DNA of 51,174 nt from Archaeoglobales archaeon. GTDB taxonomy: Archaea; Halobacteriota; Archaeoglobi; Archaeoglobales; Archaeoglobaceae. The notes beneath the pieces are model-generated. The model saw only the letters and a list, made by a program, of their open reading frames with translations, made no database searches and had not been told where the DNA came from. Shown one piece after another: positions 10,107 through 20,915 of the stretch. The translations under genes and the position numbers were made by a program. Positions within the stretch are counted from its first letter, which is position 1. Each line of letters starts with the position of its first letter. The stretch is taken from the NCBI GenBank assembly GCA_029984855.1, contig JARQZL010000026.1:1-51174 (forward strand). The letters are read 5' to 3'.

Positions 10107-11288
10107 TTAGAAAAAAGACGAAAGAGTTGTTTGAAATCCAAGTTTCTGTATCCACAGTTCTTTATCTGTCTTCATTCTCTCATTTGCTCTTTTAACCGCT
10201 TCGCTGAATGAATCGAAGTACTCTGGTTTACTCTTTAATGCTCTTCTTACACCCTCTTCCACAACCCACACTCCGAGGGGCGCATAGTAGTCGGGAGTTA
10301 TTTCTCTTAAAATTGTCACTCTTGCCTGCTTTCTTATTCCTCTCAGATACTCAAGTGCTGGCAGGCGGGCAGCATAATAACCGCCGGAAAGCTCTGAATA
10401 CTTCTTCTTCCTCCCTATCCTCTCGCTGTCGTAGCCCACCCAGGTTGAATCCGGACTCCAGAAGCTCTTCCTTATCCATATCTCCACAAGCTGGAAGAAG
10501 TAGCCTCCGGGAGAGAGTATGACCTCAAACCGGTTCCCGAAGTGCTCCCAGGTAAAAAGCATGTGCATGTCGATGGTATCAAAATCCGCAATCTCCTTCT
10601 TTATTTCTTCACCGAGGATATCATGAACGGCTGTTATGCTCCATCTTGTTGGAACGAGCTTTCTGCTTCCTCTTTCTCCAAACATTCCCACTGAGAACAC
10701 TTTCTGGAGATAGTACGTGCTGAATCCGTGGTTAAAAAGGGATTTTACTGCCTCAACTGCTTTTACATCATCGTAGTAGAGCTTTTCGAGCTTATCAGGA
10801 ATTTTTGGATTCTCTGTGAGCTTAAATTCCCCAATTCTTGCAGCAACACCCACCGGCTGTGTGACATCATCGAATAGAGGCCTTCTTATCACCTTTGTTA
10901 TCTCGGCCTCGACATCAACGTGTTTTGTGGAGGCAGCGACCTCCTGCAGTTCAAGTGTGAACCTTTTATCGGTATTTGATGCCTCAACAGCTTTCATTCC
11001 TCTTGTCAGGGACATCCTGAGCCTCAGGACATCTTCCACTCCTCCTCTCCACAGCCAGGGAGCATCGAGAAGTTCCGGGTTGGGAGCTGTAGTTATTAGC
11101 GGGCCAGCGTAGACCTTCGGATAGCCAATCCTGCCGATGAAAACGGATGGAGGTGTGGCTCCTTCAATATCGCCCTCGCTAAGCCTCGCAGCGAACCGAA
11201 ACTTTTCCGTCAGCGGACACTTTGTTTTTCCACAGAGCAACCTGCCCTTGCACTTTGCACAGAGCACAACTCTAATTGTATCAGCCAT
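10107..11288 (-). CDS. nreA: NreA-type DNA repair protein with PCNA-binding tail
   Basis: A 393-residue member of the archaeal Nre family. The N-terminus carries a Cys-rich zinc-like motif (CAKCKGRLLCGKTKCPL). The two conserved Nre regions follow (PSVFIGRIGYPKVYAGPL, then WEHFGNRFEVILSPGGY and DYYAPLGVWVVEEGVR). The last eight residues, QTTLSSFF, match the PCNA-interacting peptide Q-x-x-L-x-x-F-F. In Haloferax, NreA acts in repair of DNA damage and depends on this motif. I placed the start at ATG 11288; an in-frame ATG at 11318 would add ten residues. The start overlaps the end of the upstream membrane-protein gene by eight bases. Confidence 0.9.
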   Translation of the reverse strand: MADTIRVVLCAKCKGRLLCGKTKCPLTEKFRFAARLSEGDIEGATPPSVFIGRIGYPKVYAGPLITTAPNPELLDAPWLWRGGVEDVLRLRMSLTRGMKAVEASNTDKRFTLELQEVAASTKHVDVEAEITKVIRRPLFDDVTQPVGVAARIGEFKLTENPKIPDKLEKLYYDDVKAVEAVKSLFNHGFSTYYLQKVFSVGMFGERGSRKLVPTRWSITAVHDILGEEIKKEIADFDTIDMHMLFTWEHFGNRFEVILSPGGYFFQLVEIWIRKSFWSPDSTWVGYDSERIGRKKKYSELSGGYYAARLPALEYLRGIRKQARVTILREITPDYYAPLGVWVVEEGVRRALKSKPEYFDSFSEAVKRANERMKTDKELWIQKLGFQTTLSSFF

Positions 11289-12183
11289 TGAAAACTGTTG
11301 TGCAGAAGCCTGCAACATACAGTAGAAGTATTGCCATGATATTTGCTATAAACCGCCCGAATGCTATAGCCAGACTCACCTTCAGGCCGAGAGATTTTCC
11401 AAAAAGAGATGCAGTGACAGGAATTGTGTTTCTGGGCATTTCCACCATCATATGTAAAATAGAGGCTATATAGAGGGCAGTTATGGCATCCAGTCCAGAT
11501 ATTGCTCCACTGTTATAAGCAGATCCTGCCGCAGCTATTCCAGCAAGCATGCTGGGAATTCCCGTTGCAATTATGAACATGGCGGAGGGGCTGATAGCGT
11601 TAATTCTGATACTTTCGAGAAATTCCAAAAGACCGGCGTTAAATGCAAGCATTGTCAGGAAGATTGTAACTGACAGAGTGATTGTGATGTGGATAAATCT
11701 CTTCACGAGTTCTTGAAAACCGGGACGTGGAGAATAGACCTCAACTGTAGCGTCTTTAGAGTCTCCACTGGCTAAAATTGCGGCAAAAGCTATCAGCCCT
11801 CTCGTGAGCAACATGATTGTGATATACAGCAAACCCCAGTAACCCAGGGCTGGGATTACAACCGGTGCTACATAGAGAATCGCAAGTCTTACTGTCCTCG
11901 GTAAAATTCCCGCTATGGAAGCTACAACAACCTCCCTGTCGTCTATAATGCCCCTTCTTGACATCTCAGACAGCATTGAGAATGCTGTAACAGGGTGAAT
12001 GAGAAAGGCTGCCACTGCAGCTCCACTCTTCAGCCTTGCACTCATCAGAGAGGAAATAGCATTGACAAAACCAGTAAAGCGGGGAGAAGAGTAGATAACT
12101 CCTGAAATAAATAGTCCGAGGAAGAGTGGAGGAAATACGATCTCCATAAACCTTGCAGTTTCAAGCAGCGATTCAACCAGCAT
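11281..12183 (-). CDS. Nucleoside-recognition (GATE)-like membrane protein
   Basis: A 300-residue integral membrane protein with about eight hydrophobic segments. It resembles the archaeal proteins annotated as nucleoside-recognition domain or spore-maturation-like, seen in the pattern of short conserved loops such as HPVTAFSMLSEMSRRG, AGILPRTVRLA and MVEMPRNTIPVTASLFGKS. Substrate is unknown. It is upstream of nreA with an eight-base overlap, so the two are likely co-transcribed; this linkage to a repair gene may be fortuitous. The promoter side is an A/T-rich gap of about 230 bases. Confidence 0.65.
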   Translation of the reverse strand: MLVESLLETARFMEIVFPPLFLGLFISGVIYSSPRFTGFVNAISSLMSARLKSGAAVAAFLIHPVTAFSMLSEMSRRGIIDDREVVVASIAGILPRTVRLAILYVAPVVIPALGYWGLLYITIMLLTRGLIAFAAILASGDSKDATVEVYSPRPGFQELVKRFIHITITLSVTIFLTMLAFNAGLLEFLESIRINAISPSAMFIIATGIPSMLAGIAAAGSAYNSGAISGLDAITALYIASILHMMVEMPRNTIPVTASLFGKSLGLKVSLAIAFGRFIANIMAILLLYVAGFCTTVFNG

Positions 12184-12415
12184 TGTACGGAATACGGGTT
12201 CGAGATTTAAAAAACTTGGATTTCAGGATATATGTATGTCTTGGGACGTTCGAGTTATTGAACGTAAAGGAATAAAACGATAGATTTATACTTATGCGAG
12301 GATTTAAAAGATTAGATGTCCTGAAGTCCTCTGGATTATTTGAAAAACCCCCGGTGCCTCAATCCGCTCGAAACGCTAAGCAGCAGGGGATGAGACAATT
12401 GGGAGTTGAAGCAAA

Positions 12416-13009
12416 ATGCTTGATAAGAGATTTGAGCTATCAGAATCAGCGTGTAAGAAAGCAAAGGCTGAAATTGAGAATTGTCAGAAGAGGATAATTC
12501 AAATTATGGCCCCCACTATTGTTGCTTTTGGTATTACGGGGATAAGCAGTATCGGTGAAGGCTCAGGGGAAAATATATTGTTTATATTTTTGGCGCTCTT
12601 CGCTGTGCTTTTTAGTAGCAGTCTTTACATAGCAAGCCTTAGCTATAAAATTTTTAAAAATGCAGCCTATCTTAGAAAATATGCTAAAAAAGAAGATTGG
12701 GAAAAGCTTATGGAAATAGAGAGGGGGCTGTATCGAACATGGTTCATAGGTACTGAAACGAGTGCTATAGGATGTATTTATATACTGCTTTCTGTAATCT
12801 TTGGAATAATTTTTCCTGTGAGGTTCTGGATGACGTTTACTAATTTACTGTTGAGGTTATTACCAATCATTTGTGTTGCTATTCTCTTTGCAGTTGCTCT
12901 TCTAATATGGATGCTTCCACGTCCTTTTATGGAGAGAAGGATGAACAAAAGAATTGAAAAAGTAGTAAACAGATATTTAGAATTGGAGGGGAAGGGAAAG
13001 GGGGCATAA
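12416..13009 (+). CDS. Hypothetical four-helix membrane protein
   Basis: A 197-residue protein with a charged N-terminus (LSESACKKAKAEIENCQKR), then hydrophobic segments at about residues 31-48, 53-75, 114-135 and 145-168, and a basic C-terminal helix (ERRMNKRIEKVVNRYLELE). I do not recognise a family. It is isolated, with gaps of over 200 bases on both sides, and its A+T content is higher than that of neighbouring housekeeping genes, suggesting a lineage-specific or acquired gene. In the gap before it, ACGTTC (12246-12251) and GAACGT (12260-12265) form a small inverted repeat; nothing else was recognised there. Confidence 0.55.
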   Translation: MLDKRFELSESACKKAKAEIENCQKRIIQIMAPTIVAFGITGISSIGEGSGENILFIFLALFAVLFSSSLYIASLSYKIFKNAAYLRKYAKKEDWEKLMEIERGLYRTWFIGTETSAIGCIYILLSVIFGIIFPVRFWMTFTNLLLRLLPIICVAILFAVALLIWMLPRPFMERRMNKRIEKVVNRYLELEGKGKGA

Positions 13010-13025
13010 GTTTCAGTAGCTCGCT

Positions 13026-13085
13026 TGCTGTAGTAATTCGTGATGCTGCAACTCTCCACAAGTGCTTGGAGCTTTTGCTACAGCA
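13026..13085 (+). other. Nested hairpin after the membrane-protein gene
   Basis: The arms TGCTGTAG (13026-13033) and CTACAGCA (13078-13085) are perfectly complementary. They enclose a second stem, CTCCA (13054-13058) with TGGAG (13067-13071). Just downstream, GTAGTG-A-CACTAC (13092-13104) is a perfect palindrome. Together they could form a compact stem-loop RNA or a 3' end processing element for the preceding gene. No known RNA family was recognised. The remainder of this 290-base gap is A/T-rich and leads into the por leader. Confidence 0.3.
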
Positions 13086-13271
13086 GAAAGAGTAGTGACA
13101 CTACATCGACAATAGGTTAAGTAGAATACGTTCTTAACTGAAAACCATCAGATTAAATAATTATGGTTATTAATCGTGATGTTTAAATTGAAAGCAATTT
13201 ATGTAATTCGTCTTATTTACAAAACCCATTTTTTTTCGAAAAGTTTTTTAACTTTGAGCTAAACTAACACG

Positions 13272-13293
13272 ATTAATAGTTTAACTTGGGGGC
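13272..13293 (+). promoter_or_regulatory. Leader element of the first porG-like gene, repeated at 14045
   Basis: ATTAATAGTTTAACTTGG followed by GGGC ends nine bases before the start codon at 13302. A near copy, ATTAATAGTTTAGTTTGG followed by AGGC, lies at 14045-14066 before porG (19 of 22 bases identical). Both contain the ribosome binding site (GGGGG or GGAGG). Since both genes are PorG paralogues, the leader was probably duplicated with the gene or is kept as a shared control element. Confidence 0.5.
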
Positions 13294-13301
13294 GAAAATA
13301 A

Positions 13302-13910
13302 ATGATGGAGATAGGTATTTATGGAAAAGACGGGCAGGCAGTGAAGGTTCTTGCATACGCTGCGATGAGTGAGGAGAAATTCTGTCAGGCCTTTGTATCA
13401 GATAATTTATCTTTCTGTAGAATTGATGTTAAACCAATCAGGTTAAGAAGCCTGGAATGCAGGCCAGATGTAATGATATTTGATGAGGAAAGGCATCTAC
13501 TTGATTTTGATTGTAAGGGGATTGCATTTGTTAATTCACCCAGCGAGGACATCTGGTTTGCAGATATACCCGTTACAGCAGTTGATGCGTCTGGGTATCT
13601 TCTCGAATCTCTGTATCCAAAATTTAATGGCACAGACATGCCAGATACCTTTCATGTGAGAAGATACGAGGACATGGAACAAGTTCGTGAGCTGGTTGCA
13701 AGACCATTCGTAAATACTGTAATGCTTGGAGCGGTTGCAGCCCTCAATATAGTTTCAATTGAGTCTGTGACCGATGCGATAAGAAAGGTGTGGGAAAATG
13801 CATGTGAGGACACAGAGTGTCTGACTCATTCGGCAAGAATGGTTTATGAGGAAACAGTCGGAGGTGTTGAAGCTCCAGCCATGTACAGAGCTGCAAAAGT
13901 ATGTGTTTGA
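13302..13910 (+). CDS. Divergent gamma-subunit paralogue of 2-oxoacid:ferredoxin oxidoreductase
   Basis: A 202-residue protein that aligns with the adjacent PorG through most of its length: [14 protein letters not shown] versus [30 protein letters not shown] versus [12 protein letters not shown], and [20 protein letters not shown] versus [20 protein letters not shown]. It lacks the glycine-rich GRGGQG loop and the [10 protein letters not shown] segment of functional gamma subunits, and has an altered C-terminus with extra Cys. It may be a regulatory or alternative gamma subunit, or be in decline, although the frame is intact. It has its own leader and lies about 160 bases before porG. Confidence 0.7.
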   Translation: MMEIGIYGKDGQAVKVLAYAAMSEEKFCQAFVSDNLSFCRIDVKPIRLRSLECRPDVMIFDEERHLLDFDCKGIAFVNSPSEDIWFADIPVTAVDASGYLLESLYPKFNGTDMPDTFHVRRYEDMEQVRELVARPFVNTVMLGAVAALNIVSIESVTDAIRKVWENACEDTECLTHSARMVYEETVGGVEAPAMYRAAKVCV

Positions 13911-14044
13911 GTTTGATAATGTTAAATAGTTATCTTTATTGTTCATTGTTTTTTAATCTTTATAACTATATTTTAATTTATTGGCGGAGAAAATCAATAG
14001 CAGAATCGAAAGATTTAAGAATCGTCATGCATCGAATTACAATA

Positions 14045-14066
14045 ATTAATAGTTTAGTTTGGAGGC
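14045..14066 (+). promoter_or_regulatory. Leader element of porG (copy of 13272-13293)
   Basis: This is the second copy of the leader described at 13272-13293. It contains GGAGG at 14061-14065, which sets ATG 14072 as the porG start. The preceding 130 bases are A/T-rich with several TATA-like stretches, so an independent promoter for porG and the genes behind it is plausible. Confidence 0.5.
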
Positions 14067-14071
14067 TCACC

Positions 14072-15765
<1,694 letters not shown>

Positions 15766-16587
15766 ATGGCAAGAATTCTGGAAAAAACTGAGCTCGCTCC
15801 GGACATAAAGGAAATGGTTGTTGATGCGCCGCTGATTGCGAGAAAGGCTGAGCCGGGGCAGTTTGTGATAGTTGTTGTGGATGATAAGGGTGAGAGAATT
15901 CCCCTTACAATTGCTGACTTTGATAGAGAAAAAGGAACAATTACCATAGTCTTCCTTGAAATTGGTAAAACAACAATGAAGCTCGGCAGGCTTAACGCTG
16001 GCGAGGAGATAGCGCACCTGACAGGTCCCCTCGGCAATCCGTCTGAGATACCCGAAGATGAGACCATTGTTTTTGTCGGAGGCGGTGTTGGAACGGCTGC
16101 AGTGTATCCGATAGCAAGAAAGGCGAAGAAATCCAATGAGATCATATCGATAATAGGGGCAAGAACAAAGGATGCCCTCATCTGGGAAGATAGGATGAGG
16201 AGCGTTAGCGATGAGCTGATCGTAACGACGGATGACGGCTCATACGGCAGGAAGGGTGTTGTTACCGAACCTTTGAAGGAGTTGCTGGAGGAAAAAAAGG
16301 TTGACAGAGTTGTTGCAATAGGGCCGGCGATAATGATGAAGTTCGTTGCCTTAACGACGAAACCCTATGGCGTTAAGACAATTGCAAGTCTGAACCCCAT
16401 AATGGTTGACGGAAGCGGGATGTGTGGAGCGTGCAGAGTTCAGGTTGGCGGAGTAACGAAGTTTGCCTGTGTTGATGGGCCAGAGTTTGATGCCCATGAA
16501 GTTGATTTTGATTTACTGATGAAGAGACTTTCAACTTACAGGGAAGAGGAGGAGCTTGCAAAGAAGCTCTTTGTTGAAGGTGGTTGA
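15766..16587 (+). CDS. nfnA: NADH-dependent ferredoxin:NADP oxidoreductase small subunit (NfnA)
   Basis: A 273-residue FAD/NAD reductase of the dihydroorotate dehydrogenase-B electron-transfer type, the small subunit of Nfn (SudB). The FAD-binding domain contains ERIPLTIADFDRE. The NAD-binding half starts with VFVGGGVGTAAVYPIARKAK. The C-terminus has the [2Fe-2S] region GSGMCGACRVQVGG and FACVDGPEFD. In Nfn this subunit binds NAD(H) and partners NfnB in flavin-based electron bifurcation. It is complete and lies between the two PorD/NfnB hybrids, immediately after the first. Confidence 0.92.
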   Translation: MARILEKTELAPDIKEMVVDAPLIARKAEPGQFVIVVVDDKGERIPLTIADFDREKGTITIVFLEIGKTTMKLGRLNAGEEIAHLTGPLGNPSEIPEDETIVFVGGGVGTAAVYPIARKAKKSNEIISIIGARTKDALIWEDRMRSVSDELIVTTDDGSYGRKGVVTEPLKELLEEKKVDRVVAIGPAIMMKFVALTTKPYGVKTIASLNPIMVDGSGMCGACRVQVGGVTKFACVDGPEFDAHEVDFDLLMKRLSTYREEEELAKKLFVEGG

Positions 16588-16588
16588 G

Positions 16589-17062
16589 ATGGAGCTAATT
16601 GAATTTCAGCGTAATAAAACTCCCATACCAGAAAGGCCTGTGGAGGAAAGAATCAGGGACTTTAAGGAAGTCGCTCTTGGATACACCCAGGAACTTGCAG
16701 AAAATGAAGCAAAGCGATGTCTTCAATGCCTCGAGCCCAACTGCATCTCCGGGTGTCCCGTAGAGATCGACATCCCCGGCTTTATAGCCTGTATAGTTGA
16801 GGGTAACCTTGAAAAAGCTGCAGAAATCCTTAGAGAGAAGAACGCCCTGCCGGCGATATGTGGCAGAGTATGCCCTCAGGAGACGCAGTGTGAGATAAGA
16901 TGTGTTGAATGTGGTATATGCTGGATGTACTGCCCGGAGGGCTGCCTTGTTCTCAACGAGAATGGATTTTTTGAACCGGACTATGACTACTGCAAGGGAT
17001 GTGGTATATGTGCTGAAGTTTGCCCTCTCGGAGCAATAACGATGGAGGTAGAAGTTAAATGA
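16589..17062 (+). CDS. Hybrid: NfnB N-terminal Fe-S domain fused to PorD ferredoxin domain
   Basis: A 157-residue hybrid. Residues 1-105 are the N-terminal Fe-S domain of NfnB/GltD: RCLQCLEPNCISGCPVEIDI (Cys 44, 47, 52, 56) and CGRVCPQETQCEIRC (Cys 91, 95, 101, 105). From residue 105 it is the PorD bacterial-type ferredoxin: CVECGICWMYCPEGC and YCKGCGICAEVCPLGAI (Cys 135, 138, 141, 145). Cys105 is both the last Cys of the NfnB motif and the first of the PorD motif. I chose ATG 16589 just after the nfnA stop; a frame from 16556 would overlap nfnA. The end overlaps porA in ATGA. Confidence 0.9.
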   Translation: MELIEFQRNKTPIPERPVEERIRDFKEVALGYTQELAENEAKRCLQCLEPNCISGCPVEIDIPGFIACIVEGNLEKAAEILREKNALPAICGRVCPQETQCEIRCVECGICWMYCPEGCLVLNENGFFEPDYDYCKGCGICAEVCPLGAITMEVEVK

Positions 17063-18210
17063 AGTATGTTGTGCAGGAAGGCTCCCACTCCGTCGCCGAA
17101 GCGGTCTCTCTCTGCAGGCCGGGTGTTATTGCTGCATTTCCGATCACGCCTCAAACACATATAGTTGAAAAGCTCGCTGAATTTGTTGCAAATGGAGATC
17201 TGGATGCAGAGTTCGTAAACGTTGAATCAGAACATTCTGCTCTATCTCTCATTGCTGGAGCAGAGGCGTGTGGAATAAGAACATTTACAGCAACATCATC
17301 ACAGGGTTTAGCGTTAATGCATGAGGTACTGCACGCCACTTCCGGTATGAGATTACCAACAGTAATGGTTGTTGCTAACAGGGCTTTGAGTGCTCCGCTT
17401 AATATATGGAACGATCATTCAGATTCGATGGCTCAGAGAGACACCTCCTGGCTGCAGTTCTATGCTGAATCCGTGCAGGAAGCAGTCGATCTTACAATCC
17501 AATCATACAGGGTGGCAGAGAGTAAAGATGTAATGCTCCCAGCGATGGTCTGTATGGATGGCTATGTCTTAACCCACACGTATGAATCAGTTCTCATTCC
17601 CGACCAGGCGATGGTTGATGAGTTCTTACCACCATTTGAGCCAGAGTACCGGCTGGATCCAGAAGAGCCGATGACCTTCGGAGTCTACGCTCTGCCAAGC
17701 GATTACATGGAGTTCAAATGGGAGCAGCAGAAGGCAATGGAGAATGCAAAAAGGCACATAATGAGAATAAACCGGGAATACAGAAAGATGTTTGGAAGAG
17801 CATATGGAAACGGGATGGTAGAGCTGTACAATATGGATGATGCTGAAGTCGCCATTGTTGCAATGGGCTCCATATGCGGAACGATAAAAGAAGCAGTAGA
17901 TGAGATGAAGGACGTTGGGCTTGTTAGAATTCGAACCTATCGTCCGTTCCCGGTGGAGGAGCTCAGAGATGTACTGAGGGATGTTGAAATAGTTGCGGTA
18001 GTAGACAGGGCATTCAGCTATGGATATGAGGGGCCCGTTTTCAGTGAAATTAAATCTGCACTTTACGTACTCAGGAACAGGCCAATTGTGTGCAACTTCA
18101 TAGTCGGACTTGGAGGGAGAGATACACGTGTTGAAGATGTTTTCAGGCTTGTTAAAAGAGCAAAAGAATCCGCAGGAGGAGAGGTGATATGGCTCAACCT
18201 CAAAGCGTAG
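17059..18210 (+). CDS. porA: 2-oxoacid:ferredoxin oxidoreductase alpha subunit (PorA)
   Basis: A 383-residue alpha subunit. The N-terminal pyrimidine-binding (Pyr) domain shows [20 protein letters not shown] and [18 protein letters not shown], which place the substrate and activate thiamine diphosphate. The C-terminal transketolase-like half contains [20 protein letters not shown] and [13 protein letters not shown]. The combination with gamma, delta-type ferredoxin and beta is the four-subunit archaeal POR. The sequence is closest to pyruvate enzymes by motif, though the exact 2-oxoacid cannot be proven. It overlaps the hybrid before it and porB after it. Confidence 0.94.
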   Translation: MKYVVQEGSHSVAEAVSLCRPGVIAAFPITPQTHIVEKLAEFVANGDLDAEFVNVESEHSALSLIAGAEACGIRTFTATSSQGLALMHEVLHATSGMRLPTVMVVANRALSAPLNIWNDHSDSMAQRDTSWLQFYAESVQEAVDLTIQSYRVAESKDVMLPAMVCMDGYVLTHTYESVLIPDQAMVDEFLPPFEPEYRLDPEEPMTFGVYALPSDYMEFKWEQQKAMENAKRHIMRINREYRKMFGRAYGNGMVELYNMDDAEVAIVAMGSICGTIKEAVDEMKDVGLVRIRTYRPFPVEELRDVLRDVEIVAVVDRAFSYGYEGPVFSEIKSALYVLRNRPIVCNFIVGLGGRDTRVEDVFRLVKRAKESAGGEVIWLNLKA

Positions 18211-19088
18211 CGGGGATTCCTGTAGAGGAACTGCTCGCTCCGGGTCATGCTGCATGCCCGGGATGCGGGCAGACGCTTGCTGTCAGAATAGCCCTCAAGG
18301 CGATAGGCAGGAATGCCATAGCTGTCATGTCTACGGGCTGCTTAGAAGTTTCTACAGGACTGTACAACCGCTCAGCCTGGAAAATTCCATGCATCCACAT
18401 GCTGTTCGAGAACGCTGCTGCAGTAGCCTCTGGAGTAGAAAGGGCGTTGAAGAGGAAGGGAAGTGATGCAAGGGTTGTTGTGTTTTCGGGTGACGGTGGG
18501 ACGATAGACATCGGATTTGGTTCACTCTCAGGAATGCTCGAAAGAGGGCACGACGTGATATACATCTGCTTGGATAATGAAGCGTACATGAATACAGGTG
18601 TTCAGAGAAGTGGAGCAACGCCGTATGCTGCCCACACAACAACTTCGCCCAGCGGAACTGCAAGTGTGGGAAATCCGAGGCCAAAGAAGGATGCTCCGGC
18701 CATCGCTGCTGCTCACCACATCCCGTATGTGGCAACCGCCTCATCTTCATTCCCGAAGGATTTATACAGGAAGGTCAAGACTGCCTGCGATTTAACGCCA
18801 GCTTACATACAGGTTCATGTTCCCTGCCCAACCGGATGGGGCTTTGATACATCAAAGACGATTGAGGTGGGAAAGCTTGCGATTGAAACCGCTCTGTGGG
18901 TGAATTACGAGGTTGTCAGTGATGAAATAACAAATGTTATGAAGATTGGAAGGAGAAAGCCGGTTGAGGAGTATCTAAGAATGCAGAAGAGGTTCAGGCA
19001 TTTGTTTGCGAGTGAAGAAGGAAAAAGGGAGATAGAGAGGATACAGGCTATGGCGGATTACAATGCGAAAAAGTTTGGGCTGGATTAA
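18189..19088 (+). CDS. porB: 2-oxoacid:ferredoxin oxidoreductase beta subunit (PorB)
   Basis: A 299-residue thiamine-diphosphate-binding subunit. It has the N-terminal Cys motif [14 protein letters not shown] for a [4Fe-4S] cluster, the thiamine diphosphate motif [38 protein letters not shown], and a later CPTGWGFD. This set is typical of pyruvate oxidoreductases. GAGGTGAT lies directly before ATG 18189, inside the porA end (22-base overlap). A T-rich stretch at about 19093-19113 follows the stop and may be the operon terminator. Confidence 0.94.
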   Translation: MAQPQSVAGIPVEELLAPGHAACPGCGQTLAVRIALKAIGRNAIAVMSTGCLEVSTGLYNRSAWKIPCIHMLFENAAAVASGVERALKRKGSDARVVVFSGDGGTIDIGFGSLSGMLERGHDVIYICLDNEAYMNTGVQRSGATPYAAHTTTSPSGTASVGNPRPKKDAPAIAAAHHIPYVATASSSFPKDLYRKVKTACDLTPAYIQVHVPCPTGWGFDTSKTIEVGKLAIETALWVNYEVVSDEITNVMKIGRRKPVEEYLRMQKRFRHLFASEEGKREIERIQAMADYNAKKFGLD

Positions 19089-19197
19089 TTCATCTTTTAC
19101 GCTTTTTATTTTTGTGGCATGTTAATTGCTTTTCACGGGATTCTGGACAAAACTCTCAGACAAAACTTTAATAATCCACCTGCTTGAAATCTAAGCA

Positions 19198-20061
19198 ATG
19201 AAAATATCTCCCCAATGTCCGGCCTGTCTTCTCAATAGAGTGTACATGGAATCGAGCATCGCAACAGAGGATGAAGAGAAAATCAACAGGGCCGTTGAAG
19301 AGGCAATTAAGATTCTTGCAAAAAGATTTCCTGAAAGAGGCATCAATGCCGTAATTGCAACAGAAATGCACAGGAAGGTCTATGAGGTTCTTGGGGTTGA
19401 AGATCCATATAAAAAGCTTAAGGATAGGGCGAACGAGGTGGCTCTCCGTTTTCTTCCAGCAATAAGGGATTTCGTCGAGAAACATGACGACAGGTTCAGA
19501 GCTGCTGCAATAGCGGCGATAATCGGCAACACCTTTGACTATGGTGTTATGGGGCATGAAGTGGCTGAAGAAAGTTTTATGGAGTACTTCAAAAAACAGT
19601 TCTCGAAGCTTGTAATAGACCACACTCCGGAAATTAAAGAGCTGTGTTCGGGAAAAGTAGTTTACCTCACAGATAACGCCGGGGAGATTGTTTTTGATAC
19701 CCTGCTCATGGCGGAAATAAAAAAAATATGCGAGAAACTTACGGTTGTGGTGAGAGGTAAACCTATCCTGAGTGACGCAACACTGAGTGATGCAAAGCTT
19801 GCCGGAGTCGACAGAATTGCCGATGAGGTGCTTACGAACGGTGAGGGGGCTATAGGCATAATAGAGGAAGAGCTGCCCGCAGAAACTCTTGAAAGACTTG
19901 AAAATGCTGACGTTATAATGGCGAAGGGAATGGCAAACTATGAATGTCTTTCGGATAGCTGGTTTAAACCTATAGCGTTCATGCTAACAGCCAAATGTGG
20001 GCCGGTAGCAAAGGACATAGGCGTGGAAGTGGGAGACATGATTGCGATGCTCAGATTGTAA
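19198..20061 (+). CDS. DUF89/ARMT1-family metal-dependent phosphatase
   Basis: A 287-residue protein of the DUF89 family (the Archaeoglobus AF1104 type). It opens with the Cys-rich MKISPQCPACLLNR. The hallmark metal/phosphate site is VYLTDNAGEIVFDTLLM, and the downstream part has ADVIMAKGMANYECLSD, also typical. Family members are damage-control phosphatases acting on phosphorylated metabolites; the archaeal substrate is not known. It ends 11 bases before the Cys-rich gene at 20073, and the two probably form an operon. Confidence 0.85.
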   Translation: MKISPQCPACLLNRVYMESSIATEDEEKINRAVEEAIKILAKRFPERGINAVIATEMHRKVYEVLGVEDPYKKLKDRANEVALRFLPAIRDFVEKHDDRFRAAAIAAIIGNTFDYGVMGHEVAEESFMEYFKKQFSKLVIDHTPEIKELCSGKVVYLTDNAGEIVFDTLLMAEIKKICEKLTVVVRGKPILSDATLSDAKLAGVDRIADEVLTNGEGAIGIIEEELPAETLERLENADVIMAKGMANYECLSDSWFKPIAFMLTAKCGPVAKDIGVEVGDMIAMLRL

Positions 20062-20072
20062 AGGGTGATAGA

Positions 20073-20645
20073 ATGGAAGAACTCAGAGAAAGAGCGCTTG
20101 TGGAGCTTTTTGGGGCGCTTGAGGGTAAATATGGGCCTAACTACGAATGCAAGTACTATCCATGCCATTTTCATGGTCAGGACTGCTCTCTTTGCTTCTG
20201 CCCGTTCTATCCATGCCTGCTCTATGATCTTGGAGGTGAGATAAAGATAACTTCGAATGGTTACGTCTGGAACTGCCAGAACTGTTTCTGGATTCACAGG
20301 CCAGAGAACGTCGAAGAGGTACTTGCTGCGCTGAGCGGGTATTCGAGGCAGCAGCTCATTGAAGGGGACTGGTACTTTTTCAACTCCATACTTCAGAGGC
20401 TTTACTATGGAAGTGAATTTGGCATATGGGAGGGAGAGGCGTACAACCTCATGCCTGCAATGCTCAGAAATGAGTGTGAGCCTGTTGAAAAAGCTGAATT
20501 CCTGAATGTAATTCTTGAAGGCTTTGAAATCCAGAGTATTCACAGATGCACGTCTGTTGAAGGAGAAGGAGTATTTATTCCGCTAAAAGAAGATGAAAAG
20601 TTGTTTGGGTTGCTAAATGGAAACTTTGTTGTCTGTAAGGTTTAG
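20073..20645 (+). CDS. Cysteine-rich small-domain protein
   Basis: A 190-residue protein. Its N-terminal 80 residues hold a cysteine-rich motif: YECKYYPCHFHGQDCSLCFC, then PFYPCLLYDLGG and WNCQNCFWIHRPENV. This resembles the 'cysteine-rich small domain' family (PF04071 type), found in archaea, for which metal binding is likely. The second half (from about residue 90) is unrecognised. ATG 20073 is preceded by GGGTGATA. It follows the DUF89 gene closely. No function is assigned. Confidence 0.7.
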   Translation: MEELRERALVELFGALEGKYGPNYECKYYPCHFHGQDCSLCFCPFYPCLLYDLGGEIKITSNGYVWNCQNCFWIHRPENVEEVLAALSGYSRQQLIEGDWYFFNSILQRLYYGSEFGIWEGEAYNLMPAMLRNECEPVEKAEFLNVILEGFEIQSIHRCTSVEGEGVFIPLKEDEKLFGLLNGNFVVCKV

Positions 20646-20757
20646 CCGGTTTTAGTTCATAATGCCTGGTTATTTGAATTGGCATAAGGGACAGTATGGG
20701 GATATTCAAGTTTAAATTAATATACTGCCAGAAAATACTTATAGTATCAAGAAATAA

Positions 20758-20779
20758 CACAAAACAGAGTGTTTTTGTG
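20758..20779 (+). terminator. Hairpin with T-run in the gap before speD
   Basis: CACAAAACA (20758-20766) can pair with TGTTTTTGTG (20770-20779), with a three-base loop and one bulge. It lies 110 bases after the Cys-rich gene, within a 394-base gap before speD. It may end the 19198-20645 transcript, but archaeal termination relies mainly on T-runs, so this is a weak call. Confidence 0.25.
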
Positions 20780-20887
20780 GATTATAGCTGATGGAAGTTA
20801 ATTTAGCTTAATTGATATCTAAACTAAACCCGATAGCTCTTTTCGTTTCGTGTATGGTCTTTTATCCTCAGTCCAATTATGCGAAAA

Positions 20888-20898
20888 CTTTAAAAATC
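20888..20898 (+). promoter_or_regulatory. TATA element of the speD transcript
   Basis: CTTTAAAAATC lies in the gap before speD and matches an archaeal TATA box. Transcription would start at about 20915-20920. This gives speD an unusually long leader of roughly 120 bases that contains a small open frame and a palindrome. Confidence 0.4.
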
Positions 20899-20915
20899 AA
20901 TGTACCTATGAAGTG

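Noticed and set aside
12294-12497. 67-codon frame before the membrane protein at 12416
   Set aside because: Composition is irregular, it overlaps the better-supported gene in another frame, and no domain is seen. No tRNA fold could be drawn in this stretch either.
13302-13910. First porG-like gene as a pseudogene
   Set aside because: The frame is intact over 202 codons, with conserved core motifs and its own leader with a ribosome binding site, so I treat it as a real divergent paralogue.
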